Shown in pieces: positions 1-10,369 of a stretch of DNA of 64,000 nt (within the stretch, counting starts at the first letter, position 1; every line of letters begins with the position of its first letter). A program made the position numbers and the translations under genes. Source of the stretch: Chalara sp. BL73 (taxonomy: Eukaryota > Ascomycota > Leotiomycetes > Helotiales); the NCBI GenBank assembly GCA_918026815.1, contig CAKJVC010000012.1:1302001-1366000 (forward strand), read 5' to 3'. The notes beneath the pieces are model-generated. The model was not told the origin of the DNA. It did no database searches and saw only the letters and a program-made list of their open reading frames with translations.

Positions 1-180
1 TCGTAAGTTGCGCTTCGGTATCTGCAAGACGAAACTTGATCTTATTTCGAACTTTGGGAAGCTGTCGTGCCACGTGTTGATCAAGTACTTCCTGCAGGAA
101 TCCCCTTAAGTTTATTTACTTCCATATGGGTTGGATTAAGCCATGCTCTTTCCAAGCGGCAGAACAAAAAAAATACTGTT
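1..180 (-). pseudogene. Fragment of a dynamin-like GTPase (stalk region)
   Basis: Reading the minus strand, one frame gives a stretch resembling the middle/stalk part of fungal dynamin-like proteins: a segment like AAWKEHGLIQPIWK, one in-frame TAA, then NLRGFLQEVLDQHVARQLPKV and a Lys/Arg-rich helix leading off the window edge. In the family this region follows the GTPase domain and precedes the effector domain. No GTPase motifs are present upstream and stops interrupt the frame, so this is a relic. The match rests on remembered family pattern only, so the assignment is tentative. Confidence 0.4.
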
Positions 181-479
181 TACTGGCCCCCGTTGTCGGA
201 AAGGGTGATAACTTATCCGCTCTTGGATGGCTTGAAATATTTGAGGAAGAGAAACCCAAGCATCAGTTGACCGTATCCTCGTTCCTAGCGGAGGCGAGCA
301 CGCAGATCTTGGTATCTTTGTTGATACCAACACTCAATGTGCGGCAATTTAAGGCTCAAGACGTTGGCTATCAGAATAGGATGGCTTAATACAGGGTCGA
401 ATAATTCACGTCCTAGAGTTTGATTGTCCGTTAATTGTGGTCTTTTGGCATTTCGGAGCGGGCTCACAGTCGAGCGGAA

Positions 480-640
480 CCGAATTGTGGACCGTATTCA
501 GGGTTGATATGTGCTCCGGTTCGAGCGCCATTACCTTACAACCCGCTGGTACATTGTCTCAGCCTCGGCCAGCTTGCCTTGGTCAGCATAGAGGTTGCCC
601 AAGTTATTGACTATGTGTTCGAGCCATTTCGCCTCCACCA
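480..640 (-). pseudogene. Fragment of a kinesin-light-chain-type TPR repeat protein
   Basis: The minus strand encodes WLEHIVNNLGNLYADQGKLA followed by EAETMYQR and, after a broken stretch, LEPEHISTLNTV. These are hallmark pieces of the fungal TPR (kinesin light chain) repeats found at the C-terminus of many fungal STAND proteins. Only about one and a half repeats remain, directly abutting an ankyrin fragment, with stops on both sides. It is a stray gene fragment, not a gene. Confidence 0.6.
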
Positions 641-1150
641 ATCCAATGGATGTCCGATCCGGCATCTAGGGCTAGGCATATTTGCTCGTCAGCATCTGGA
701 TTCATAATGGCCATAGCGATGGCTGTGTTCCAGTTCGCACTGATTGCTCGTGGCGTTGGGCCATTGATATCTGCTCCAGCTTCTTGGACAGCTTTGGATA
801 TCTTCATCAAGTTGTCGGAACTTCCATATTCCGTGCTGTTGCTGTAAATCGAAAGTTGCAGCAAAGTCATGTCTTTGCGAATACCTCTATATCCGCGCCC
901 ATCCAGTAGGAATTCGACCATTTCAGACCTCCACTCTCACTGCTTCTCCAAGAGTTGTATGAGAAGTCTCGCGAGCCGGGTCATTGACTAACACTCCAGC
1001 ATCGACTAAATATTTAACCATTTGCATGTTTCGCAACTCATGATTACTTGAAGTGGTTGTGTGCTCTTCACCACCGCACTTCGTATAAATAACAGAGTTC
1101 AGATCAATGCCTTGACCCACTAGAAACTTCAAGTTCTCAGGTCTTGTCAA
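604..1150 (-). pseudogene. Decayed ankyrin-repeat gene fragment
   Basis: Two consecutive minus-strand frames (923-1150 and 604-921) read like degenerate ankyrin repeats: NLKFLVGQGIDLNS, MVKYLVDAGVLVND, then MVEFLLDGRGYRG and AVQEAGADINGPTP. The frame changes at about position 922, where a TGA falls in the upstream frame, and a TAA lies just upstream of 1150. The repeats are long and irregular, as in fungal ankyrin proteins with poor consensus. Probably part of the same ancestral gene as the fragment at 1728-2091. Confidence 0.55.
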
Positions 1151-1727
1151 AAGGTTTTATAGCATGCCTCATTAGCTCGAGGCTCTTTGTGAAGACACTG
1201 CAAAATCATTTGCAAGGGATGTGGGTTTGGGAGTTCAGGATCCCCGCAGATCTATCAATTCTCTCTCGGACCCGAATTTGATCAGCGATGTGGAGCCTTT
1301 CCGGAGAGCGAACAGATCAAACGGCCAAACGACCTCACAATTCGTGAGACTATCGTAGTGCTACAAGAGCCTCCTCTATCAATTGATTTATTACTCCAGC
1401 TAAACACAAATGAAGAAGCTACAGAGGACGGATGACGACAGCAAGTGACATGCAACCACTACTTGTCCTGGGACAAACGGCCCGGGACAGATTCCAGTCG
1501 AGGACTGCTCAGCCAGCACGCTCAGCACACCAGACTTCCCCAGCTCGTCTAGGGAAAAAGCAGGCTTGAATTAAATAAGTGACCCTGTCGACTTTAGATT
1601 TCGGGTATAAATACAGCATAAATCACTGTTACTTAGCAATCAATCAACTCATCTTTTCATTACACGAACCTATAGTTCAACAGACCATCTCCACATATAA
1701 AATGCTAGTATCCTAAAACATATCCAA
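1151..1727. other. Intergenic or decayed stretch
   Basis: No intact gene. The minus strand has short open pieces (for example LFALRKGSTSLIKFG near 1290) that may be the decayed middle of the flanking ankyrin gene. A TATA-like GTATAAATA lies near 1609, upstream of nothing convincing. Confidence 0.4.
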
Positions 1728-2091
1728 CTACTCATTTCTTCCATTTTCATAGCGATTCTCAATAAGCTGCTTAACGGTGTTATGCCTATTTTCTGATGCC
1801 AGTTTCAACGCTTTTCTGTATTGCGTATTTCCAGATCCATGAAGTCTAACGCCAGCATTAAGGAGCAATTGCACCATGTTAATGCGCCCGTGCTTCGCAG
1901 CCTTTTCTAAAGCCGTTTTTCTATCCTTTACTGCTGCCTGTGCATTGACTTTCGTACTAGCATCCAAAAGCATTATAGCAATCCCAATATAGCCCCCGAT
2001 AGCAGATATTTGAAGTGCGGTCGCCCTTGCTACACTGGCTAGTGGAGCATCAATATTTGCACCGGCAGCTACAGGCTGACAACTACAGCAC
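1728..2091 (-). pseudogene. C-terminal fragment of an ankyrin-repeat protein
   Basis: An open minus-strand frame runs from about 2091 to a stop at 1728 and contains three ankyrin units: AAGANIDAPLASVARATALQ, GYIGIAIMLLDASTKVNAQ and HGRINMVQLLLNAGVRLHG. The end (ENRHNTVKQLIENR) looks like a genuine C-terminus of fungal ankyrin proteins. There is no start codon at the beginning and the upstream DNA turns into repeats, so the N-terminal part is lost. The plus-strand side is bordered by a sequence related to one at 47.66-47.75 kb. Confidence 0.6.
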
Positions 2092-2606
2092 AGTTGAAAG
2101 GATATAAGGAATAGCTAGAGCTTTCTGGAGAAAGGCAAGCTTGAGTTTATCTGCTAGACGGACAAGCATACTTTTGATATCAATACATCACTATTTCTAT
2201 TACATTGCAGTCACGTGTTCTTACCTGTTATATTGCAATCCCTCCTGTTGCCCTCTATTTGTTACACTTCTACAGCTAGTAAACGAGACTCAGTACTTTT
2301 GAATCTCGACCGTAAGCTATACCATAGTGTTTTTAGGGTTATTACTTAGTATGCACTTCGGCTTGTTCAGCGCTATATTGAAGCTGTGTCTCGTCCGTTA
2401 AAGCCATGTACTAGAACTTTTACACGAGCAATAGGATTACTTTGTGCACATATTTGTAACATAAAAAAAGATACTACCAGCTTTACTCCTGCAGATTTCC
2501 ATAACTACTGGTATTAAGACCGCGAAAACACTTTACAGCTACTTCTTGACCTTTTACGGGTTAAAGGGGCCGTTCCGCTATTACAGACGAAATACAGGCC
2601 GGATTC

Positions 2607-2807
2607 TGTCAGGCGCCAGGATGTCACGTGCTAAGGGGCACTGAGGGGGCTCCGTAAAGGCACTGAGACTTGGCATGTATGGGCACGTAGGGGGTCGACG
2701 GGGGTTCGGAGGTATAAGTAGGGGACTCGGGACGTAGTAGAGAAGAGTAGAGATGAGTCTTGTATCAATTACAGTTGACTTGTGCCACCCTGCTCCAGCG
2801 CCTTACA
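2607..2807 (+). mobile_element. Solo LTR, family B
   Basis: A 201-bp element beginning TGTCAGGCGCC and ending CCTTACA, with a TATA-like GTATAAGTAGG about 130 bp in. It is flanked by GATTC and TATTC, a 5-bp target duplication with one mismatch. A second copy lies inverted at 52132-52334. No internal retrotransposon sequence follows, so this is a recombination-derived solo LTR. Confidence 0.8.
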
Positions 2808-3306
2808 TATTCTATCCGTCGGAGAATTACAACCGGAAAAACAGCTTCCAGTTTGTTCTGCATATTATAACCAAAACTATACACGTACAAGTCGAAATTG
2901 CCCAATTAAGCTTCAAGCTTCAATTGCTACACAAAGCCAAATACTTCAAAATATTAAAGCTTCACAATCTCAAGCTGTGCTATGAAATACGGCTCTAGTT
3001 CCAGTACTATCACTAGTTACGGACTTTCAAATATCCGTAGAAGTACTTAGTAGCTCAATACCGACTTTCCAAGTTCCGGAAAATATACCAAAAAATATAT
3101 CTAGCTTACAAAAAAACTCTTACGGGCAGTACAATCAAGAAATCGAACTAGTACTACCGGAACCGGAACCGGAATCAGAACCGGAACTAGAGCCGGAACT
3201 AGAACTAAAACCAAAACCAGAACTTGAGTCTATAGTTGTAGAATTACCAAAACAACTAGCACCAAACCGCCCGGAAGTTTTAATACAAAGTTATATAGCT
3301 GAAAAA

Positions 3307-3525
3307 TGTAACAACTCAAGCTGCACAGGGATCTCGATCCGTGGATCTAAGTAGAAGGATGCAAAGGTATGAACAACTATCAATTGTTATAACGAAGAGA
3401 ACAAACTACAGGCAGAAGAAGGGAAGGAGAGCAGTGCTTTATATACAGGATGCTGGCCAGGGGCCAGTGTAAGCGAGCCCTGTAGCGTTGGTTGCCAAGC
3501 TCGAGATAGGGCCAGGGCCGTGACA
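3307..3525 (-). mobile_element. Solo LTR, family A (short form)
   Basis: On the minus strand it starts TGTCACGGCCC and ends GTTACA, with a TATATAAAGCA promoter-like box. It lacks about 70 bp present in the neighbouring copy at 3571-3858. Flanks AAAAA and AAAGA are a possible target duplication with one mismatch. Small ORFs across it are spurious. Confidence 0.75.
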
Positions 3526-3570
3526 AAAGAAGCATAGCTAAAAGCCCACCCAAGTGTACGGCCTGCAAAC

Positions 3571-3858
3571 TGTAACAATCAAGCTGAACAGGGATCTCGA
3601 TCCGTAGATCTAGGTAGAAGGGCTCAGAGATGTGAACGACTATCAATTGTTATAACTAAGAGAACAAGCTACAGGCAGGAGAAGGGAAGGAGATCGGTGC
3701 TTTATATACAGGAGGCTGGCCAGGGGGCCAGTCTAAGCGAGCCCTGTAGCGTCGGTTGCCAAGCTCTGGAGTGCCGAGCCCCGTGGTAACAGGGGCCAAG
3801 CTCTACCGAGCTCTGCAGTGCTTGGCGCCAAGCTCGAAATGGGGCCAGGGCCGTGACA
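3571..3858 (-). mobile_element. Solo LTR, family A (full form)
   Basis: A 288-bp LTR (minus strand TGTCACGG...GTTACA) with a perfect 5-bp target duplication CAAAC at 3566-3570 and 3859-3863. It has the same TATATAAAGCA box as its siblings at 3307-3525 and 31171-31457, and a variant lies at 57313-57527. This is the best-defined member of the family. Confidence 0.88.
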
Positions 3859-4399
3859 CAAACTATTGTAAAGCCCGGAAATAGAACACTTTTGTCACGC
3901 TCCTCAATGATGCTCATTGGTTCGCTTACCAGTTCGCCAATGTGAGTCACGTGATCATGGTTTTACTTATGAGGGATGCCACATCCACAGCTACACCTTT
4001 CCTCCTTAGTTTACTATTCTCGTATTGAAGCACCTATCATACGCCCCAACAGGCTCATAGGATCGTGATCGTGACAACTTTACGGCCCAAAATCTTACGG
4101 GAACAGCTATGGCTTATGCCAAAAAAGCGCCGGAATCTTCAGGGTAATATTATAGCTAGCAAAGCTAATTAGACACTTGAAAAAATAATAATATAGGTAA
4201 ATAATGACGAAAAGCTCCAGGAGCAAGCTAATCAGCAAGTAGAATCTGAATTTAGAGCAAATGGAAACAAACATGCTGTAAATAGCGGAAAGGATTTATG
4301 GAATGCAATTATGGACGAAGTAACAAAAAATCAAGAAAGATATATCCTTTAAAGGTTATCTTGCGGAATATTTACGGGTTCTTTACAGTTATACTATTT

Positions 4400-4760
4400 G
4401 TTTTACGGTAAATGTATTTTCAACTCTAAAAAGTCAACGCTATAGTACTCCCAGGGCTGCAAACGGCGTACCCAGCAGCCTATAGCCAGCTACAGGCTTA
4501 CAGGCACTATAAAAGCTTATAACTTAGACTCTCGTAGACTTCAGCTGCAGTACCTTCGGGGCTGCAAACAGCGTACCCAGCCTATGGCCAGCTACAGGCT
4601 TACAGCTACAGCGACTACAGGCTTGCAGCAACAGCGGTTACAGGTTTACAGCCACTATGAAGGCGTATGGCCTAGACTCTCGTGGGCTTCAGCTACTAAA
4701 GTACTTTCGGGGATACTAAAGTCACAAGCTTAGTGAGTTTACGGGTCCGTATCGACGCGC
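4400..4760 (+). repeat. Degenerate internal repeat with CTACAGGCTTRCAG units
   Basis: Two imperfect copies of a roughly 160-bp unit (about 4440-4545 and 4545-4700) share the words GGGCTGCAAAC, GTACCCAGC, GCCAGCTACAGGCTTACAG and ACTCTCGT. Related DNA occurs at about 47500-47620. It looks like part of a non-coding dispersed element. Confidence 0.55.
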
Positions 4761-4849
4761 TGCGTTGCTTTCTAGGTCCGTAAAATGATTATTTGGGGTG
4801 TGTTTGGCGTTTTGGTGGGGGAAGCTGCTTACCTAAGAAAAAAATTAAA

Positions 4850-4974
4850 CCTACACCATGGTGTAGGTGTACCGAGCGCCTAAACCTACCAGGGTGGTAA
4901 GTGTATTGAGACCCTTCCTACCCGGGGTAGGTGTACCGAGACCCAACCTACATGGGATGCAGGTGTAGTCGGAC
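4850..4974. repeat. Array of four tandem palindromes
   Basis: Four consecutive 29-35 bp units each contain a palindromic core, CCTAC..GTAGG or a decayed version (CCTACACCATGGTGTAGG, then CCTACC..GGTAAG, CCTACCCGGGGTAGG, CCTACATGGGATGCAGG). Each core is followed by a GTGTA-N-GAG-like spacer. Both arms vary together in the two best copies, so the palindrome rather than the exact word is what is kept. Confidence 0.7.
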
Positions 4975-5330
4975 CCCCCTCAGCAGTTCTGAGGGTGAAA
5001 TCATACCTCATCAAGAGTCTGCAATATTATCTCCGCCTCCGCGCGCAGCGCTAATCTGCTACATCGACTATATAAATTCAGTCTGCAGGCTTAGTTCGCC
5101 AGACCCCCATAACCTGACTACCTTAGCCGCGTTGGGCCGGTGATCATGACAGAAACTATATGAGGTGGAAAGAACAGGGAAGGATAAATCAGGCGTAAAG
5201 AGAAATTTGGAGGTCGCGTCTTGTAGCAAAGCCTCGAATGTCATCAGGTCCATTGAAGTAAATCACAAACAACGAGAACGAAACTTTTGAAATCGCGCAC
5301 ACAAGTCAAGTCTGATATCTGCATATTTCT
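4975..5330. other. Intergenic, downstream of the modin-like gene
   Basis: No coding potential recognised. Probably contains the 3' untranslated region of the minus-strand gene ending at 5331. Confidence 0.4.
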
Positions 5331-7002
5331 CTAACCAATGAAAACAGGTAGCTTGCTTCCGTAATACTCAGATGGAAGAGGAGACCCTTTGAAGTAATTC
5401 AGATGGTGACATCTTTGCGAGCAAAAGGCTCGAAATATCAATGTCGCCCAAGCTTCCTTTACTAAAATTGCATTCTTCCAGTTCTTCTCAGCCATAAATC
5501 TTATCACATCTGGCAGATAATCAAAGTACATATGCATTGCCTCTCCTCTCCAAGGCCGGTCCCCAGTGTCGAAGTGCTCTCTTCCCTTCCCGTTATTAAC
5601 GTTCGTCGCGGCATCCTTGAAAGACAATGGTGCCCGCACAAGATGTGCTTTCACAAGGTCAAGGTAATTTATCTGCTCGGCATGGTTCTTGAAGTACTCC
5701 GTAGTCCTGTCGTAGGCATCGTGTACATCTTCAAGAAACTCCAGCGTGCGGCCATTACGAGGATCTGGGTTGACTCCGTCCCAAAGATTTCCGTGCCTCT
5801 GGTGCAAGAGGTCGTACTCTGAAGCCAGCGATCGCATCTGCTCCAACCCATCATGATCCTGGATCTCTTTTTCAAGGCGTTCGCGGTAGACCAGATAACA
5901 CACTTGGTAGTGAGTGAGACCCGCCCAATATCCAGCGCAGAACACCTGCACTACGGTAGAGCCGCGTTGGCGAATCATTGAAGCTGCCATCGGAAGCAAA
6001 TCGCAGAATCCATGATAGAATCCAGTGTTGTTTTTCAGTATCCCACGTAGAGTAGTTCGCGCAAAGTCATCATCTCCGTGCAACTTTCGCAGAGTCGCAA
6101 AAACTTTATCGTTGGTGCCGATTTCGTAGTCTGGAATTCCCAGTGCTACATTTCCAGGAATGATACCGAAGAGCATACGATCCGCACGCGTAGTCCAGAT
6201 ATACATTTCTTGTGTGCTAAATGAACCGTTATCACCCTTCCCATGTTCCCAACTCTGTTGGAGATGCTTAGGCACTCTGGCTCTGAGATCCTTGTACTGA
6301 AGTAAGATACCGACTCCACGGATTTCAACGGACGTGAGTACATGCGGTCCGCCCTCTGCTCTCAGAATTCCATCACCGGGTCTGAAATCAGTCCATGTCA
6401 TGCCTAATCGCCTTGCCATGATCGCAATGTCTGAGACGGTGGTCGAGGCGTATGGTCGAACGACGTCCGGGACCATAAAATCCCAAGATCGTTGTTGAAC
6501 TATGATAGATGGCCAAGAAGAATAGTTCGACTTCCTTTCGGCAAGAGAAATCCCTTTCGCTGCCTCCTCTGCGTTTCTATGAAGAACTTGAAGCAATGAG
6601 ATCCAAGATACAAGTTCTCCACTCGAGTTTCGTAGATAAGGCTGATCAAGCGATGGTGTCATTGTGTCTTCAAAGGAAGTGTCAGTGCCTTCAATCCACT
6701 TCAGACCGGGTCTGCTGAAAGGCCATCATTTAGTCAGCCGTTTTCAAGTCGTGGTCTCGAACTTACTTGTCGATGCTTCTGGATTCTAACAATATATCGG
6801 GCGTCGAATAAAGAGTTTCGAATCGGAACTGGGTCCATCGCCATCGCATTTTGGTCAGAGTAGCCCAGCGACCTAATACTGATGGTTGGCATCTTCGGTA
6901 TCCGTCCGCCGTGGCAAAGATCTGCGCAAGCAGTTGGACGAGCGTGAACAAAAGGGCAATAAGTGAGACTATCAGCGCAACCACAGCCAGATGATCGGCC
7001 AT
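5331..7002 (-). CDS. Modin-like fungal protein (539 aa, one TM segment)
   Basis: Two exons, 6767-7002 and 5331-6714, separated by a 52-bp intron with GTAAGT donor, CTGAC branch site and CAG acceptor; the joined frame is 1620 nt. The start is the ATG at 7002, chosen because the hydrophobic segment LAVVALIVSLIALLFTLVQL (residues about 5-24) then sits at the N-terminus as in the family, followed by the conserved ATADGYRRCQPS and WRWTQFRFET. Further conserved blocks are RSWDFMVPDVVRP, VSDIAIMARRLGM and RAEGGPHV. Proteins with this pattern are annotated modin in fungal genomes; no biochemical role is established. It is likely membrane anchored. A solo LTR lies 248 bp upstream. Intact, no oddities. 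Confidence 0.8.
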
Positions 7003-7249
7003 CGTTATGTTTGATAGCCAGAGATAAAGTGCGCGGAGAAAGTAGTATGGCTTGAGTCTGATCTTGTAGGAGATGGAGAAGTCCAGCTGTTCAGCCCCAA
7101 CCCCACCAAGATTAGTTTGGTGTTGATTGGAACAAACACAAAAAGTAAAACCCGTCTCTTGGCATAACGTAATTTGGAGATGGCCTTGAACCGCCAGCTC
7201 GCCAGCAACGTCGGCGGCCACCTACCGACAAATAAAACCTTTGCCTTAC

Positions 7250-7443
7250 TGTTGGTATCACGGGCTTACCTTCCACGGGGCAAAAGGCGTAGCTCTACTT
7301 TGTAGGCCACGCTCTTGCTCTTGATGGATATGGTAATGATTGTTGTTGTATTAGGTTCTACTCTAGATTCTACAAAATGGGGGTTGTGCGGACCACGTGA
7401 CCCGGTGGGTCGTATGTGGATCCGTAAACCCCTACTTCCTACA
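7250..7443 (-). mobile_element. Solo LTR, family C
   Basis: A 194-bp element, on the minus strand starting TGTAGGAAGTAGGGG and ending ATACCAACA, flanked by a perfect 5-bp target duplication CTTAC (7245-7249 and 7444-7448). A second copy of the same length lies at 41122-41315 in the opposite orientation. It sits in the promoter region of the modin-like gene. Confidence 0.88.
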
Positions 7444-7448
7444 CTTAC

Positions 7449-7956
7449 GCCCTCTCAATCAATGTGATCCCTACTACTCTGCCATGAAATCCATGACTAC
7501 GAGCACGCTCTTGGGCTTCACTCGAGTACTGGTCTCTCCTTTCACTTCCGAAGGACGCCAGGGCGCCGAGGCGGCAAAGTGGTGTGGTCCATGCCCAATG
7601 CAGTGTCTAACCAAGGAAAACGTTCCCAGCAAAACCTTACCCACTGCAGCCCTTTCCCAACATCAGGTTTCTGCGCATGTCATACTTTCTCTACATCTTG
7701 ATTCGTCTCTCTGCCCTTTCTTCCTCCCAACAAAATTGAATCTTCCGTACCGCGGCATCTACTGGAACGTATATGCCTTTCCGAGGTATAGGTGAATCAA
7801 GGTTGTCGCACGAAAGTTTACTGTGCACAGCTATTTAGTTGCTGGGAACGGTGAGGATATAACCAGCCATATTCAATCTCTGCGTACTCGCCGAAATAAT
7901 CTCGATACTCTTTTCTCGGAGTTCTCTGGATATATTGTTCCCTCTAACTTGTCAAA
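7449..7956. other. Intergenic region upstream of the lipase gene
   Basis: No convincing gene; an open frame at 7397-7795 has no family resemblance and runs into the LTR. The region presumably holds the promoter and 5' leader of the lipase gene starting at 7957. Confidence 0.4.
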
Positions 7957-9784
7957 ATGGGTCAAGCACCGAGCCAACCGGAGAGATCTGGGCTACAAAA
8001 GCTCAACGATCTGGTCACAGACCTCCACAACAGAGGTGGGCTCACGAGATATACGCACCCAATTGTTCTTGGTAATTTAATCTCGCCGCGTATTGCTCTG
8101 CGGCTGACCATCAAGTAGTTCCCGGGTTCAACGGCTTTGGCGAACCTCTTTCGGGTCAATAAACTATTGGGGTGGATTTGGGGATCTTGCCTCAGAGCTG
8201 CAATTACACACGGGGCTTCCAGTTATTCTCCCTCGTATCGGACCTATATCCAGCAACTGGGAACGGGCATGCGAGTTGTACTGCCAACTCTACGGGATCT
8301 AGAGGAGCGGGTAGGTTTCTAGACACTGCATTAGCGGAATAAAGGCACTAGTAATTGTCTATAGCCTAGGGACTGGGTTCGATACTCGCCAGACTTCTCC
8401 GCCAACTCCTATCACAGTCGACTATGGGCAGTATATCACCCTACCTCCACCAACTCCAGGAACTCCACCAACTCCAGGAACTCCACCAACTCCACCCTCA
8501 ACCAAGCAGGCCGTGGTCCTGGGAGCGCTTCCTGAAAGCTGGAAATGGGGCCACGATCATCCATTTCACATGATATGCCATTCACAAGGTGGAAACACTG
8601 TCCGCCTACTCGTAGAACTACTGTCAGGAAGACACGGACGATGGAACACAGCTTACTTCGGCTCGAGCTTCAAAGGTCGACAGGACTTCGTCAAATCCGC
8701 AGTAACACTGGGCACTCCTTACCTAGGTACAACCATAACTAATGTTATTTTTGATGTCAGCCCCCATCTGTGATGCACATGTCAGTGCAGAATGGAAGAT
8801 CAACATTACTGACGTGCTTTCCTGCTAGGACATACTTCGAGATGTTCAAGTTCGCGAGGTGATTTCCCGACTCGTGGTTTCCGCATCCCTCAATCCAACA
8901 CGTTTCGTCGATCTTCAACTAGGTCACTGGGGATTCACACCCAACCCAGGGGAGAGCTTTTTGAACATGCATAGGCGTCTCCGGGACGATATACTCGCCT
9001 GGTGGAAGTCCGATAATAACGGAATCAGAGACAATGGAATACTTGGGATCGCTAGGCTGAACGCCGATTTTTCTTCTCCACGAGCGTTCAAAAATACCTA
9101 TTATTTCACTATGTCCTTCGATGCCACGAAGCCCTTCCCCCAAGAAAATTTATCAGGCAGAGACTTCGGGGACCTGCCGGTGAATTCGGCTCTTTCGTTC
9201 TTCCGTTTGTACCCTGGGCCATCCAACGTAACCGCGAATGCTGCCTCATTTCTATCTTCCCTGGTCCACGGATTGTTTAGCTCCTTCCCGGGAAATCCTA
9301 GTGATATTGATTTCGCACAATGGGCCGTTAAGACCATTAACAACCACGCCAGTGCGTTGGGTTACGAGGTCAGGATCCCAAGTCCAGGAGGGCGAATTCC
9401 TCGGAAGGATATGCTCCCTATCCTGTCAATATTCTCTCTTGGGATGAGTGGTGTTAACGCACCATTCGGCCCCTCCGAGAAGAATGATGGTGTTGTTGAT
9501 ACTGCATCAATGTGCGGCCCGGCAGGCAACCAGATCCAGAACATTGTCAACCCTAATTGGGCCGAGATCATAAGCAAACCGGGAGTGTACTGGCACTTCA
9601 GCTTGACGGAAGGTATAGACCATGCGGATCAGGTTGGAGTCTTTACTGATGATGTCACGGTAAGTATCCTAGCGTATTTCAACAATCAAGGTAGTGGCTG
9701 GATGCTAATTGCCGCGAAACCTAGTACGGTCAGGTTCTGCAGATGTATAAGGATCTTGGAGACCTCGTGTCATTTCTTCCGTGA
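7957..9784 (+). pseudogene. Lipase-like alpha/beta-hydrolase gene, disrupted
   Basis: Five exons fit: 7957-8071, 8119-8310, 8365-8755, 8829-9659 and 9725-9784. They resemble lipases of the bacterial I.5/Staphylococcus type: VPGFNGFGEPL (oxyanion region), INYWGGFGDLA, ISSNWERACELY, the nucleophile elbow CHSQGGNT, LGTPYLGTTITN, DLQLGHWGF, an Asp in NDGVVDT and a His in GIDHADQVG. The last exon adds a normal C-terminus. Two lesions are visible: a one-base loss near 8150 between GEPL and INYWGG, and an in-frame TAG near 8299. A Pro-Thr-Gly microsatellite (8447-8494) is inserted before the catalytic serine. Either a recent pseudogene or consensus errors. A secreted or intracellular location is unclear because no signal peptide is seen. 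Confidence 0.7.
8447..8494 (+). repeat. 18-bp minisatellite coding Pro-Thr-Pro-Gly
   Basis: CCACCAACTCCAGGAACT is repeated almost three times inside the lipase exon, coding PPTPGT units between the VDYG segment and the catalytic serine. The unit number can change without shifting frame. Confidence 0.8.
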
Positions 9785-10369
9785 TCTTACAGTAACCGAG
9801 GGCAGCCTCTTCATTGCACTGGTGGTGAAGGCATTGGAAGAGCATGAACATGATCCATTGTATCCTTGAATGAAAGGCTAGGAGTAACCCAAGAAATCAT
9901 CTCCTTGCTCATTACTATACCCCCATTTTGACGTTGCCCTCGTATCATATATGGGTTAAAGGATGCCAAGTCATCACCTCCTGTGCACAAGCGGTACCAT
10001 TACTGAGTATCAGGAATGGCCCCTCCAAAGCTTCCTTAAACACACCAAGATCGGGGATGATGTGACGTACAATCTTGAGTTCAAACTGCCATCGACCTCG
10101 GAACACTTTCACTGACACTTACCCATTAATCCCGTAGCATTCGGCATCTGTTCTAGAAAGGCGGCCCCGGTAAAGGTCCCGACCCATCATGACACTCTGC
10201 ACATTCTAAGACACGTCAAGCACCGTTGCAGCCTAGGAAGAGGCGTGTTAAATGAACAACAGAAGCGTGAAGTTGAACAGATGGATAACTGGATGACTTG
10301 GAGCGCTAATACATCACAGAAGAGCATTCCCTACAAAGTGCTAAATAGATCATTATAGTCTTGCTAATT
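9785..10369. other. Intergenic
   Basis: Contains the 3' end of the lipase locus and then unrecognised DNA. No gene or repeat could be supported. Confidence 0.4.

Larger units (their letters stand above)
2400..4350 (+). pseudogene. Decayed protein-coding element split by three solo LTRs
   Basis: Plus-strand reading frames continue across LTR insertions: LLLDLLRVKGAVPLLQ before 2607, then 2808-3306 (one internal TGA near 2983) with a Glu/Pro-rich tract PEPEPESEPELEPELELKP, then pieces to about 4350 such as GKDLWNAIMDEVTKNQERY. Removing the LTRs and one copy of each target duplication restores frame across the 3307-3525 insertion. I do not recognise the protein. The low-complexity tract and dispersed copies of nearby DNA suggest a transposon-borne gene. 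Confidence 0.4.

Noticed and set aside
3380..3950. Open frames of 82-88 codons on the minus strand
   Set aside because: They run through solo LTRs and recur only because the LTRs are repeated; no family resemblance.
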